Assembly: GCA_030015575.1 (NCBI GenBank)
Contig: JASDDO010000006.1
Location: forward strand, 109,050,045 to 109,114,044
Direction: 5' to 3'
DNA length: 64,000 nt
Source of the DNA: Agapanthus africanus
Lineage: Eukaryota > Streptophyta > Magnoliopsida > Asparagales > Amaryllidaceae
Each line of letters begins with the position of its first letter. Position 1 is the stretch's first letter. Below are positions 1-11,127 of this stretch, in pieces. The notes below the pieces were generated by a model that saw only the letters and a list, made by a program, of their open reading frames with translations, ran no database searches and was not told where the DNA came from. Made by a program: the position numbers and the translations under genes.

Positions 1-509
1 CGTTCCCCAGCTCAGTATAACAAGCGGGTTCGGTCAATAATCCGTTTTATTATCTTGATTAAGGCGTGATATGGTCGCTACCAGGAGAGAGAGAGAAGAA
101 AACACTCAGCGTGCGCTCTTGCAAGAATATATTGGTTATTATTTTATCTAATCAGGATGGCTCCCACTGCTTTTAATCAAATCTTCCTTCAAACCCTAAA
201 AGGAAAGACTAGCCGGGATTAATTACACACTACAAGTTCGCCAATCTTTCAGCCAGGCCAGTGTCGGTACTTTGAGGGAGGTCCCCCGTGCTTTCGCACG
301 AACCTAATTAATGTAAACCACGTTTTCCCTGAGGCGTAACCCCGTTAACACCTTTCTAGACACCTACTTGATCGGCTAATTGTAATGTATAAAACTCTCC
401 CAGGAGTAACTCTTACTCGCAGCGGGTATCGGGATCCAACTATCTCATAGAAGGTATGCAATCTCATTGCAAATTTCAACACTTGAAATCCCCGATAATA
501 TTTTGCCCC

Positions 510-735
510 TAGCGTGCTATGACCTTGACGCATGCCAAACAACCCATAGTCCGCTAGCCAAGTTTAACCCGTACATTTGTTGATTGAATTAGACCCACCC
601 GCACGACCCTTGACGCATGCCAAACAACGCCGTACGAATACCCTAATCCAATCGCATCGTATGCTAGCAGATAAGCACTAGTTAGCTACCGTACACTACG
701 CCTTGACGCATGCCAAACAACCGCAACACGAATAC
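510..735 (-). other. Triple hairpin repeat of leader, element A
   Basis: Three copies of CCTTGACGCATGCCAAACAA begin at 523, 608 and 701, spaced 85 and 93 bp. On the element's sense strand each forms a small stem TTGGC/GTCAA (one G.T pair) around a 4-base loop. All three copies are identical in A but differ from the versions in C, D and F. Confidence 0.7.
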
Positions 736-859
736 TAACTAGTACATATCTGAAATGATGGAGGGCTACGACAGGTTTTTCTGAAAACCTATTGCGTAAT
801 GAACTTCATATCGTTGTAGAATCAAATGATTTTAAAATGGAGTGCTTTTGAGGCTTTTC

Positions 860-1110
860 CAGTTTTGCTAAAGGAGTCACTCCCGGTGAAGGGATCGTCG
901 GTCCTTTCCTCGTCGAATGAGGTGCGGGATATATCATATATATCACTGTGCAAAGAAAAAACTCTTAAAAGCAACCAAAAGACAAACCGAGGGTTGTAGC
1001 ATCTGCCAGTTATTGCTAAAGGAGGCACTCCCGGTGAAGGGATCTCGGTCCTTTCCTTATCGAATAAGGTGCAGGATATATCATATATACCGTTGTGCAA
1101 AACAAGAACT
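860..1110 (-). repeat. Tandem duplicated structured block in leader A
   Basis: Two copies of a block of about 100 bp occupy about 865-960 and 1012-1110. Each starts with TCACTCCCGGTGA, a 4-bp stem with a 5-base loop, and holds a second small hairpin, CCTCGTCGAATGAGG in the first copy and CCTTATCGAATAAGG in the second. B, C and F have the same duplication; D does not show it. Confidence 0.65.
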
Positions 1111-2984
1111 GTAGCTACCTGTTAATTTTGAAATTCGATTCTACAACATCTTAGTTTTCTTTTATTTCATTAATCTCATTAATGAAGTCCCATCATTTAA
1201 ATACCTAAACATCACAGATAAATACGACGTACACTTATGCCATCCGCATTCGTCTCGATGTCCCCTCGTGCACCGTTAGGTTAGGTAACTAACGACAGAG
1301 CGGGGCAGGGCTAGCGCGGGTGTAAAACATAAGTAACGTCTATATAATATATCATATATACTATATACAGTATCTATCACAGAACATCACATGATCACAT
1401 CACAGATATCGCAGCAGAAGAATCATATGAAATATTGGATATACCAGGACATCCGTGTTTTCAATACGAGCCAGTATAAAACACGGATTCCACGGTCGTG
1501 ATGAATAGCCAAACCCACACCCCTAGACCCCTACGAGAGCGGCAAGCAACCCTACCAATTCTGGAGTTAGGAGACCCAGACTCGACTCCTCGAGTTGGTC
1601 TCCCACTGGACCCCAGAACCCGGTTACTTGTGCCCTCCTCCTTGGGTCTATCCTAGTGCGGAAAAGTAAATAATATACAAAGGTGACAACTTCCGCAACC
1701 TGGAAGTGCCCCAATAAAAGAATATTACATACAAGTTTTTTACATGAATGAAAATGAAAAAAAACACTCATCTCACATAAAAAAACCCCGGCTATTCAAA
1801 CACGACGATCCAATATAACATATCCAGCAACACATAACATCACATGTCATCAACGTAAGTAAATATGCGAATCCCAATTGTCGTTGACATATAGCAACGA
1901 AACTGGCGATATCACATATTACACTTACGGTCACAGAAAAGAAAGTGTAAAACTACAACAGTTGGAATCCGCAACCACCTCAGACATCGCATGCCTGACG
2001 AAATGAATTACTTAGACATCGCATGCCTAACAATTATAAACCCCGCATTTTAGTCTCAAAATCGAAAACTCTTTTCATTATCAAGTCGGGAAATTCAACA
2101 GGATTCCCGACATTTTGATCGAATGCTCGTCGCAAACTTTAGTAGGCGGCCGCACCCCCGATACCGTCGACGAAGTGCACCAAGGCGGAACACCGCTGCC
2201 GCGAGCACCCGGACGGATGCTTTCGACGACGGGGTTCTCCTACAGTCACTTGGTCAGGGCTATGGAGTGAGGCTGTCTATTAAGTTTACCGGCGAATATC
2301 CGCGTACGCTACGTGATTGCGACGGACTTTTGATCACATCAAAATTCCGTGGCAACCGATCAAGTGAGACTAAACTGCTATGTTTATAACATTCATTCAG
2401 TTATCACATAACTTTTGTGAATTCCAATTATTGTATCCCATTCCGGATAATTAGAAAATGTTAAACTTTCCGATCGAACATTCGAACACCCAATTTTTCC
2501 CGTAACAGATCAACACATGAAACAAGTCTAAAAACATTCAGTTCGTGCCTCAGTACCAACGGTCCAGCCGTAGAAGGGTCAAGCCAATGCCTCACATGTG
2601 GCACGCCGTACTGCCCCAAACCCGAAGGTTCAAAGGGCAGTTCAAGACGGTCATATAATCGAGTTAAGGTTTGTTGTCTTCTAGAGGGTCCATCGAGATA
2701 CTTGCACTACTTAGAACGTTTTTAAACTACGGAAAAATCCAACACTTGGAAATTTCCCGGCAGGGAAAAAATTGGGTATTTATATCCGGTCAAACTTTTA
2801 AACATATTCTAAAATTATCCGGAAAGCCACACAAACAAAATTTGATAATCCGATCGAACATTCGAATCCCCAAAACAACCCCAGAAAATTCAACTCTTGA
2901 ATAAAATTCAAAAATACCCAGAAAATCCAGCATAATATAATAAGAGTTACTGTGCAAACATAGGAGGATGACGTCATCATCTCG

Positions 2985-3032
2985 CCGCGGAACCGCCGCA
3001 GAAGCCAGGCTTCTGCCGCTGTTCCGCCGCGG
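2985..3032 (-). other. GC-rich hairpin near PBS, element A
   Basis: Arms CCGCGGAACCGCCGCAGAAG and its near-complement form a long stem in otherwise AT-rich leader. The hairpin ends 184 bases from the PBS. Equivalent hairpins with different arm sequence occur in B, C, D, E and F. Confidence 0.75.
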
Positions 3033-3215
3033 TTTTTACTGTTCATGACTCAATTTTTCGTCGTAATTCTTATAATTCCCTGCTGAATTTTTTAAGCATT
3101 TTTAATATCGAAAAACTCCAGATTTTAGAAAAAGTCCAGAGAGCATGTTTGGTTTAGGGTTTCGGGTTCGTTCGGGTTTCAAACTTCGTCTGGACTTCGC
3201 CTAAGGCTCTAGCTA

Positions 3216-3228
3216 GGCTCTGATACCA
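3216..3228 (-). promoter_or_regulatory. Primer-binding site (tRNA-Met), element A
   Basis: GGCTCTGATACCA is the reverse complement of TGGTATCAGAGCC, the initiator tRNA-Met primer site of plant LTR retrotransposons. One base separates it from the LTR end at 3230. Confidence 0.9.
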
Positions 3229-3229
3229 C

Positions 3230-3509
3230 TGTAGGGTTCCTAGGCACACCAAGGAGGTCTCACAAGGCATCAACCATGCCAATTTCAAAAAACGTGCAGT
3301 CCTGCACGTACGACTAGTACCTCTAACGTGCTAGTGGTTAAATCCGCAGCCAATGTATTGACGAGTCTTTAGAGTCCTCCACAGAGAGTTTCTCAAGTTT
3401 TGGGCGAAACGTTGTAGAGGCCGTATGATATATGGCAGGGTTCGATCATATACGTGCAGTCCTGCACGGATCATGATCGGACGGATCATACTAGTGGGCT
3501 TTAGTTTTT
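3230..3509. repeat. Chimeric LTR fragment
   Basis: The first ~90 bases (TGTAGGGTTCCTAGGCAC...) are the minus-strand LTR end belonging to A. From about 3319 to 3505 the sequence is instead the opposite-orientation counterpart of the family-2 LTR around 29640-29880. Two copies of the palindrome CGTGCAGTCCTGCACG lie here (about 3294 and 3452). At about 3510 the LTR of element B begins. The join suggests an inversion or template switch followed by insertion or recombination. Confidence 0.6.
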
Positions 3510-5701
3510 TAGGGTTACTAGGCACTCTCACAAGGGTCTATAAGAAATCAACCATGCCCGATTTAAAATTTAGACGTGCCGAACAATCCTAACCAAGATC
3601 TTTAAACTAGAGATTAGGCGAAACAAAGCAAGTAAACAACTTTACTTCTAAGAGTTTGGGATTACAACCTTTGTAGTCCGGTCCATCACTTCATAAGCTC
3701 CGTGTTGTGGTCCCTTCGCTGCAATCATCAAGTTCCCGGACTCTAGAGAGGCTCCACGAAAAGAAAGATGCAAGCTTGCTTCCGATCTTCGGTAACTAAG
3801 ATGATCTACCTTGAAGAAACATTAACTCAAGCTCTCACTCACCAATGAGGTGAACACCCAAATCTAAATGGCTAGGATAGATTAGGATGATGAAGTAGGA
3901 TTTTAGCTCTCATTTGTATTCTTAATCTCACTCATTTTCATCACTTCATAAAAAGATAGAAAGCTTTTCATGCAAAGAAGAAGAAGGAAGAAGATGATCT
4001 ATTTCTTTTGTGATGAACAATGAATTGTGTAGTGAGGTTAGAAATGCAACCATGGGTTAAGTATGAAGACTTAACCCATGTAGAGAAACAACTATGGTTA
4101 AAAGGTTGGGTTGGGTTAAGGAAATATCTATGCAAAATATCAAGGTCAAAGTCAAAGTTTCAAGAAGCTTCTTGAAAACTTCATGAAAGCTTAACCCTAA
4201 TCCAAATCCTAACCACTATTATTCTACACAAAACAAGTTGCATTTATAACCCTAACATGTTACAATATTATATATCACATATACAATATTTATTGTAACA
4301 AAATAAAATAATACAATTAACATATATCGCATATATATCAATGTATTACCCGAGTGAGAAAAAGAATCTTTTAGTGAGCTTATATGAGTTAATGTAATTT
4401 AATATATCAAATATATAATTATACATTAAATTATCGAATCAACACTTGATCCGATAATCCGGCTATTTCACAAATAACCGACTAATATAATCTGTATCAG
4501 TTCATCGAATCAACACTTGATCCGATGACCCGGCTATATCACATATACCCGACCGATATCTCATATCGCGAGAATCTAGTATGGTATCACATACACGTAT
4601 TGTTCTTGGTCTCGCACATATCACATATGTGCTCCTATTCCGTTTTGCCTGAGTCAAGAAACCTCTGTGTAGGACTCTAAAGAATCGCCAATACGCCGGC
4701 AGTAGGTGATGATCATATCAAACACCCACAAGCTGCAATTGGTCAGCTAAACGTAACAGCTACCCAGGTATTGAGCGATCAGAAGATCAACAAGCAAGCC
4801 TGTACATTCTCCTGCGAATCCAATCAGTAACACTCCCGTACAGTCCGGTCTCTTCGTCTGATATGCCACATATCTCGCCTAGGGGTGGTAAACGTCAGAC
4901 CCTAGTAGCTTGATATGTCGTGGCGATATGAGGTCTATAACAGTTTGAGAAACTACTGATAACACTTAACAGTAAATCTCAGCAACCCTGGCCAGGGATT
5001 TCCAGTTATAGCCAATCGAATACAGCACAACATCAACTCCCTATACCGGGAGAGACGAATCCCCTCCTATCGCTCATTGCCTCCATGTGATTCAGGACTG
5101 TACCCAAAAGCCACCTTTTTGCACGCCCTCTTAGACATGGTATGATGGAAATCAAAGCACAGTGGGAATCACACAAGACTCTATAACAATCTCGGGTCTA
5201 CAGACTAACCTGTACCAGTGTCACCAGAGAACTGCCATCTGACGTGAGGTATAATACCATCTGGGAGTTCTCGGCGAGTCCGTCCAGTGTACCCAGTCTC
5301 CACTGAGCACCCGTATACCTTCTCTGATGTCAAACACCAATGGATATGAGATCATCCATCGCCCATCATATGGGTCAAGAAGCGCATACGATAGTCTATT
5401 CTAGAGTATCGATGCCCTGTCTCGGTACTCCCACGACCAGGAATATTTGAAGGATGTACTTGGCGTCTATACTGTTCGTACTTGTATGATCCGCATCATA
5501 GTCCTGGTAGTCAAGTACTCATCCTAAGGGCTTTATCAACATGTAACATAGAGACAATCAGAGTACATGTTAAGATAAAGAGCAACCAGATAGCGTACTA
5601 TCATGTCGAGCAAGAAAGTCCTCCCTATATGTGTCCAAGCATCCACTACAATATACATCGTATGTACAGTAATGGCCTCTAGGGCATACATATAACTAAC
5701 A
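3510..5701 (-). repeat. 3' LTR of element B
   Basis: About 2.19 kb, matching the right LTR at 13075-15268 along its length with a visible scatter of substitutions. It ends ...ATAACTAACA directly before the polypurine tract complement ATCTCCCAC. The reverse complement begins TGTTAGTTATATG, like plant Angela/BARE LTRs. Confidence 0.85.
4271..4874. other. Palindrome row in LTR B
   Basis: Eight short inverted repeats with mostly 3-base loops of the form CNC: 4271-4283, 4323-4335, 4403-4415 (loop CAA), 4535-4547, 4554-4568 (CGATAT-CTC-ATATCG), 4584-4594, 4614-4632 (GCACATAT-CAC-ATATGTGC) and 4860-4874 (GATATG-CCA-CATATC). Arms differ from one to the next. The same row recurs in the other family-1 LTRs. 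Confidence 0.6.
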
Positions 5702-5716
5702 ATCTCCCACTTGCAC
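5702..5716 (-). promoter_or_regulatory. Polypurine tract, element B
   Basis: ATCTCCCACTTGCAC is the complement of a purine-rich GTGGGAGAT directly abutting the 3' LTR, where plus-strand DNA synthesis is primed in LTR retrotransposons. Confidence 0.75.
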
Positions 5717-6300
5717 TAGGGCCATCTGTTGTGGTATCGCATACCCAACAATGAGCTGTGGTTGAAATACCTCATACTCAACCATCCCATAAAAGTCTCT
5801 ACTGGGAAAAAGGTCTTTGTGAGTGGATCCGCGTTGTTGTCATCTATGTCTACTCTCCTAACCTCGATCTTCCTAGAGATCAACCATCTCCATGATCAGG
5901 TGATACTGCCTAAGAATTATATCTGGATTTCTGATGGGACGGGGGTTCCTTGGCATAAGCCACAACTCCATTGTCACACAATGGTAGGAACGAAGTTCAT
6001 CTCATAAACTTAAATATATCCAGACTGCTTCTTTGGTAGCATCCTTGGTAACGATGTATCTTGCCTTTAATCGTCTAGTAAGTCACAGTATCTAGCTTGG
6101 AACTCTTCCAACATACCGTCCCTCCACTGAGGGTAAAGACAATGCCTGCGACTGACATTCAGTCGTCCTTATCATCCTGGAACCTTTCCAGTGATTCATC
6201 CCAGGATCGATTGATACCATCTCACTACAACTAGTGAGAATCCTAACATCCAATTAGATCTATCTCATAGATCCAAAACCCAGGATTTAGGAGGTATCAC
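5717..6300 (-). pseudogene. RNase H remnant of element B
   Basis: No open frame remains. Around 5870-5910 the minus strand resembles the end of Copia RNase H (a His-Leu-Ile ... Glu-Ile-Val stretch), and 5815-5835 resembles the Asp-Pro-Phe-Thr-Lys-like end near the 3' LTR. The same pattern is at 52500-52610 in F. The match is fragmentary and by eye only. Confidence 0.45.
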
Positions 6301-6307
6301 CTTGATC

Positions 6308-6755
6308 CTATATGGAGAATCCTTGTAATAAGCGGAGATTGACCGAGCGTAGCATAGGAAACTCCTTCCCTATCAAGAGTATGTCATCCACGTACTCTAT
6401 GAGGATCACCACCATACTCTCTACTACCTTTTTGTATACACAAGGTTCATCTACCATTTTAATGAAGTCAAACTCTTTGACTACCACATCAAAACAGACA
6501 TTCCAACTCCATGATGCCTGATTTATCACATAAAACATCTTGCTCACGTTTCCACTGCTCCCACTATCTACGAAGCCCTATGGCTGTGTAATTATAGACG
6601 CTCTCTTCCAAATCATTATTTAGAAAAGCAGTCATGACACCCAACCTCCAGATATCGTAGTTATGGTATGTAGTCGTGGCAAGTAGGATCTGGATGGACT
6701 TAAGCTTAGCTTTGAAAGTCTCAATTTTTCCATGTACACCAAGTAATCTTCTCAA
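6308..6755 (-). pseudogene. Copia reverse transcriptase remnant, element B
   Basis: Two adjoining open segments (6755-6564 and 6547-6308) together cover the core of a Copia reverse transcriptase. The first holds the TAFLN motif, although the Asp that normally precedes it (DVKTAFLN) reads as Gly (LGVMTAFLN). The second holds QASWSWN, DEPCVYKK and the intact catalytic YVDDILLIG. A stop/frame break separates them and the flanking regions are closed, so no functional enzyme can be made. Compare F, where YVDD has become YVDN. Confidence 0.8.
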
Positions 6756-7079
6756 GATATACTTGCTCCTGATGGGGATTTAACCCTTCAGATAAAGCAA
6801 CCAAAGTCTATACTTTGTTGGTGTATAAGGATTTCATCTCAGATCGATAAGCATCCAGCCATTCTTACAGAGTCCCACTCCTGATGGCCACCTCGAAACT
6901 AGTTGGGTCATCATCTCATGATGCAATCCTCGCTCCCACTGTCATAGAGAAAACCGAAGTATCTCTCAGGTGGGTGAGGAACTCTACTAGATCGGCGGAG
7001 AGGCTGAGGTTCGTTGGAAACTATTGAATCCTTTGGTTCTACCAAATCATCAGCTGTAGTTTTATAGCTGGAACTCTTT

Positions 7080-7333
7080 CCAATTCTACCTCATGACCAA
7101 TCATTTCTTCACAAGAAATTCCCTTTTACAAAGGTGGCATGCTGAGAAACAAAACATCTTTTGTTCCTCGGTTTGGTAGAAGATATTCCCTTGCGAATGC
7201 TTGGGATATCAAACAAACTTCCACAGAACTGACTTTGTCTCGAACTCATCCTCTTGTGTGTGTTCTGTATACTAAGAACTGTAGTTTGATTTAGAACGTC
7301 AATGCTTTTAGATAACGTTCCTGAACTGATCAA
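7080..7333 (-). pseudogene. Pre-integrase fused to integrase end by deletion
   Basis: The 74-residue segment starts with the pre-integrase linker (NTHKRMSS) and then passes into the region after the integrase core (KRCFVSQHATF), which in D lies more than 250 codons further on. The whole catalytic DDE core is therefore missing, together with part of the HHCC zinc domain. In F the distance between the same landmarks is roughly 760 bp against about 175 bp here, so about 590 bp are deleted. Confidence 0.7.
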
Positions 7334-7564
7334 CTCTTGATATAGGAAATGTTTAAAACATTATCCAACAATACAAAATTATATCCTTCTTTACTAATAA
7401 AGAGACTGATATGATGTTGTATATCAGGTTCGGTATCTAATAACATTCATTCAGAATCAATGTATTTGCTAATACAGGGTGATAACTACCAACAGACTTG
7501 GTTGCAACACTTGCACAGTTTCTATCTCATGAAACTTATCACCCGTTCTCAGTCCTCTACCTAT

Positions 7565-7789
7565 CTATAGCCCACGTAACAAATTACATATGTGGGATCC
7601 TGATCCGGTATCAAATACCCAGGACGTAAAGGATATTGAGAAATAGTTCTGTGTAATAAACACACCCGAAGAAGATGCATCAGCATGCACTTTCTTCGTT
7701 TGGGCGGCACGGGAATTCTGGTAATCTCCTATTTCCTGCTCTGTCTTATAACAATTATAAGTTGGAGCGGGACCAACGTTCCTTAGCAC
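7565..7789 (-). pseudogene. Zinc-knuckle/protease remnant, element B
   Basis: The segment contains WVFDTGSGSHIC, the Asp-Thr-Gly active site of Copia protease, near its end. Just before it lies a corrupted zinc knuckle where only parts of CX2CX4HX4C remain (NCYKTEQEIGDYQNS). Immediately upstream (above 7790) comes the untranslated leader, not gag. The same join occurs in A, C and F. Confidence 0.75.
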
Positions 7790-7799
7790 AGTATAACAA

Positions 7800-8942
7800 G
7801 CGGGGGTTCGGTCAATACATCCGTATTATTATCTTGATTAAGGCGTGACATAGTCGCAACCAGGATAGAGAGAGAAGAAAACACTCGGCGTGCGCTTTTA
7901 CAAGATTAGATTAGTTATCAATTTATCTAATCAGGATGTCTCCCACTGTTTTAGTCAAATCTTTCTTCAAACCCTTAAAAGGAAAGACTTGCCTGGATTA
8001 ATTACACGTTACATGTTTGCCAATTTTTCAGCCAGGCCAGTGCCGGTACTTTGAGGGAGGTTCCCCGTGCTTTCGCACGGACCTAATTAAAATAAACCTC
8101 GTTTTCCCAGGAGCGTAACCCTGTTAACACCTTTCTAGACACCTACTCGATCGGCTAATTGTAATGTGTAAAACTATCCCAGGAGTAACTCTTGCTCGTA
8201 GCGGGTATCGGGATCCAACTATCTCATAGAAGGTATGCAACCTCATTGCAAATTTCAACATTTGAAATTCCCAATAATATTTTACCCCTAGTGACTTATG
8301 ACCTTAACTATGGTCAACAAATCATAAGCACTAGTCAAGTTCTACCCGTCATTTCTTGATTAAATAGACCCATCCACATGACCCTTAACTAAGGTCAACA
8401 AAGTCACATGACTGTTCTAACTAATCGCATCATATGCTATATAGGAAGACATCACTTAGCTACCGTACACTTTGCCTAAACTAAGGTCAACAAACACAAC
8501 ACGAATACTAAGTACTCTACTTCCTAAAATAACGGAGGGTTAGGATAGGTTTTTAAGAAAACTTTTTGCATATTGAACTTGATATCGTTGTAGAATCGAG
8601 TGATTTTAAATGGAATGTTTTGAGGCCTTTTATTGTTTTGCTAAAGAGGTCACTCCAGGTGAAGGGATCGTCGGCTCTTTCCTCATCGAATAAGGTGCAG
8701 GATATTTCATAAATACCACCATGCAAAGCAAAAACTATAGAAACAATCAAAAAACAAATCGAGTTTGTAGCATCTGCTAGTTAGCTAAAGAGGTCACTCC
8801 CGGTGAAGGGATCTCGGCTCTTTCCTTATCGAATAAGGTGCTGGATGTTCTACAAGGAACACCGCTATGCAAAGCAAGAACTAGAGCTACCAGTTTTTAA
8901 ACAAGTTTCTACAACATCTTTAGGTTTCTTTTAGTTTCATTA
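7800..8942 (-). other. Leader of element B, gag-proximal part
   Basis: This is non-coding leader, matching A positions 12-1180 and F 55160-56320. It contains the three hairpin repeats (8302, 8383, 8475) and the duplicated TCACTCCCGGTGA block (about 8636-8735 and 8783-8880). It is interrupted at 8943 by a solo LTR. Confidence 0.75.
8290..8510 (-). other. Triple hairpin repeat of leader, element B
   Basis: Copies at 8302-8320 (CCTTAACTATGGTCAACAA), 8383-8401 and 8475-8493. The first is enclosed by perfect 7-bp arms CTTATGA (8295-8301) and TCATAAG (8322-8328). The outer arms of the other two are weaker. This is the same system as in A, C, D and F. Confidence 0.7.
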
Positions 8943-11127
8943 TGTAGGGTTACTAGGCACACGCACAAAGGTCTATAAGGCATCAACCATGCCCGATTTA
9001 AAATTTAGTCGTGCCGAACAACCCTAAACCAAGATCTTAGACTAGAGATTAGGCGAAACAAAGTATGTTAAACACTTTAACATATAAGAGTTTGGGATTA
9101 CAACCTTTGTAGTCCGGTCCTTCACTCCATAAGCTCCGTGTTGTGGTCCCTTCGCTGCGATCATCAAGTTCCGGACTCTAGAGAGGCTCCACGAAGAGAA
9201 TGAAGCAAACTTGCTTCCGATCTTCGATAACAAAGATGATCTACCTTGAAGTTTCTTTAACACAAGTTTTCACTCACTAAATGAAGTGAACACCCTAATC
9301 TAAATGGCTAGGATAGATTAGGATGATGAAGTAGGATTTTAGCTCTCATTTATTTTCATTAACTCGCTCATTTTCAACACTTCATAAAAAGCTAGAAAGC
9401 TTTTCATGAAAGAAGAAGGAAGAAGAAGATGAATAATCATTTGTGATGAATAATGAAATGTTGTGATAATTCCTTATGCAACCATGGTTGCTAATAAAAT
9501 AATAGCCAACCTTTGTAGAGAGTTAACTCTAGTTAAGGGTGTGGTTTGGGTCACAAAATATCATACAAAATATCTTAGCTCATGACAAAAAGAAAAGCTT
9601 CTAGAAGCTACAAGAATGAGCTAACCCAAATCAAACCCAAACCTTGATTAATCTCCACTAATCATGTTGCATTAGTAATTATAACAAGTTACAATATTAT
9701 ATATCACATATATAATATATTTTGTAACAAAAGAAAATAATACAATTAACATATATCGCATATATATCAATGTATTACCCGAGTGAGAAAAAGAATCATT
9801 AAGTGAGCTTATATCAGTTAATGTAATTTAATATATTAAATATATAATTACAAATTAAGTTATCGACTCAACACTTGATCCGATAATCCAGCTATTTCAC
9901 AAATAACCGACTAATATAATCTGTATCAGTTCATCGAATCAACACTTGATCCGATGACCCGGCTATATCACATATACCCGGCCGATATCTCATATAGCGA
10001 GAATCTAATACGGTATCGCATACACGCATCATTCTCGGTCCCGCACATATCACATATGTGCTCCTACTCCGTTTTTCCTGAGCCAAGAAACCTCTGTGTA
10101 GGACTCTTAAGAATCCTCAATACGCCGGCAGTAGGTGATGATCATATCAAACACCCACAAGCCGCAAGCCGCCAGCTAAACGTAATAGCCACCCAGGTAT
10201 TGAGCGCTCAGAAGATCAACAAGCAAGCCTGTACATTCTCCTGTGAATCCAGTCAGTAACACTCCCGTACAGTCCGGTCTCGTCGTCTGATATGTCGCAT
10301 ATCTCGCCTAGGGGTGGTAAACGTCAGACCCAGTAGCTGGATAAGCCGTGTCGATATGAGGTCTATAACAGTTTGAGAAACTACTAATAACACTTACCAG
10401 TAAATCTCAGCAACCCTGGCCAGGGATTTTCAGTTATAGCCAATCGAACACAGCACAACATCAACTCCCAATACCGGAAGAGACGAATCCCCTCCTATCG
10501 TTCATTGCCTCCATGTGATTCGGGACTGTACCCAAAAGCCACCTTTTTGCACGCCCACTTGGACGTGGTATGATGGAAATCAAAGCACAGTGGGAATCAC
10601 ACAATACTCTATGACCATCTCGAGTCTACAGACTAACCTGTACTAGTGTCACCAGAGAACTTCCATCTGACGTGAGGTATAATACCATCTGGGAGTTCTC
10701 GGTGAGTTCGACCAGTGTACCCAGTCTCCACTAAGCACCGGTACACCATCCTTGATGTCAAACACCGATGGATATGGGATCATCCATCGCCAATCATATG
10801 GGTCAAGATGCGTATACGCTAGTCTACTCTGGTGTATCGATGCCATGTCTCGATACACCCTCGACTAGGAACAGTTATAGGATATACTCGTCGACTACCG
10901 TGGCCCCACTAGTATGATCTCATCATAGTCCCAGTAGTCGAGTACATATCCTAAGGGCTTTATCAATGTGTAACATAGAGACAATCAGCGTACATGTTAA
11001 GATAAAGTACAACTAGATAGCATACTATCATGTCGAGCAAGAAAGTCCTCCCTATATATGTCCAAGCATCCATTACAATTACATCATATATACAGTAATG
11101 GACTCTAGAGCATACATATAACTAACA
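8943..11127 (-). mobile_element. Solo Copia LTR with target-site duplication
   Basis: A single 2,185-bp LTR (TGTAGGGTTACT...ATAACTAACA) sits in the leader of B. It is flanked by a perfect 5-bp duplication CATTA at 8938-8942 and 11128-11132, and removing it rejoins the leader exactly as in A (1170-1190). It has no PBS, polypurine tract or internal sequence. Solo LTRs arise by recombination between the two LTRs of a full element. Confidence 0.92.

Larger units (their letters stand above)
1..3229 (-). mobile_element. Copia element A, leader region (partial)
   Basis: This is the 5' untranslated leader of a minus-strand Ty1/copia retrotransposon, truncated by the left window edge. Base 1 matches position 55155 of element F, which is the point where the zinc-knuckle remnant of pol is joined to the leader with no gag between. 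Read leftwards from the PBS at 3216-3228, it carries in order a GC-rich hairpin, a GC-rich conserved block (about 1500-1680), a CCGTTAG hairpin (1273-1294), a tandem duplicated structured block (about 860-1110) and three spaced hairpin repeats (523-721). The short ORFs here are not shared in frame between all copies, so I treat the region as non-coding. Similarity to 48542-50197 and 55200-58386 is very high. Confidence 0.85.

Noticed and set aside
523..721. Three identical short repeats at regular spacing, CRISPR-like
   Set aside because: Only three units, in a retrotransposon leader, with the same arrangement in every related element; plant nuclear sequence with no cas genes.
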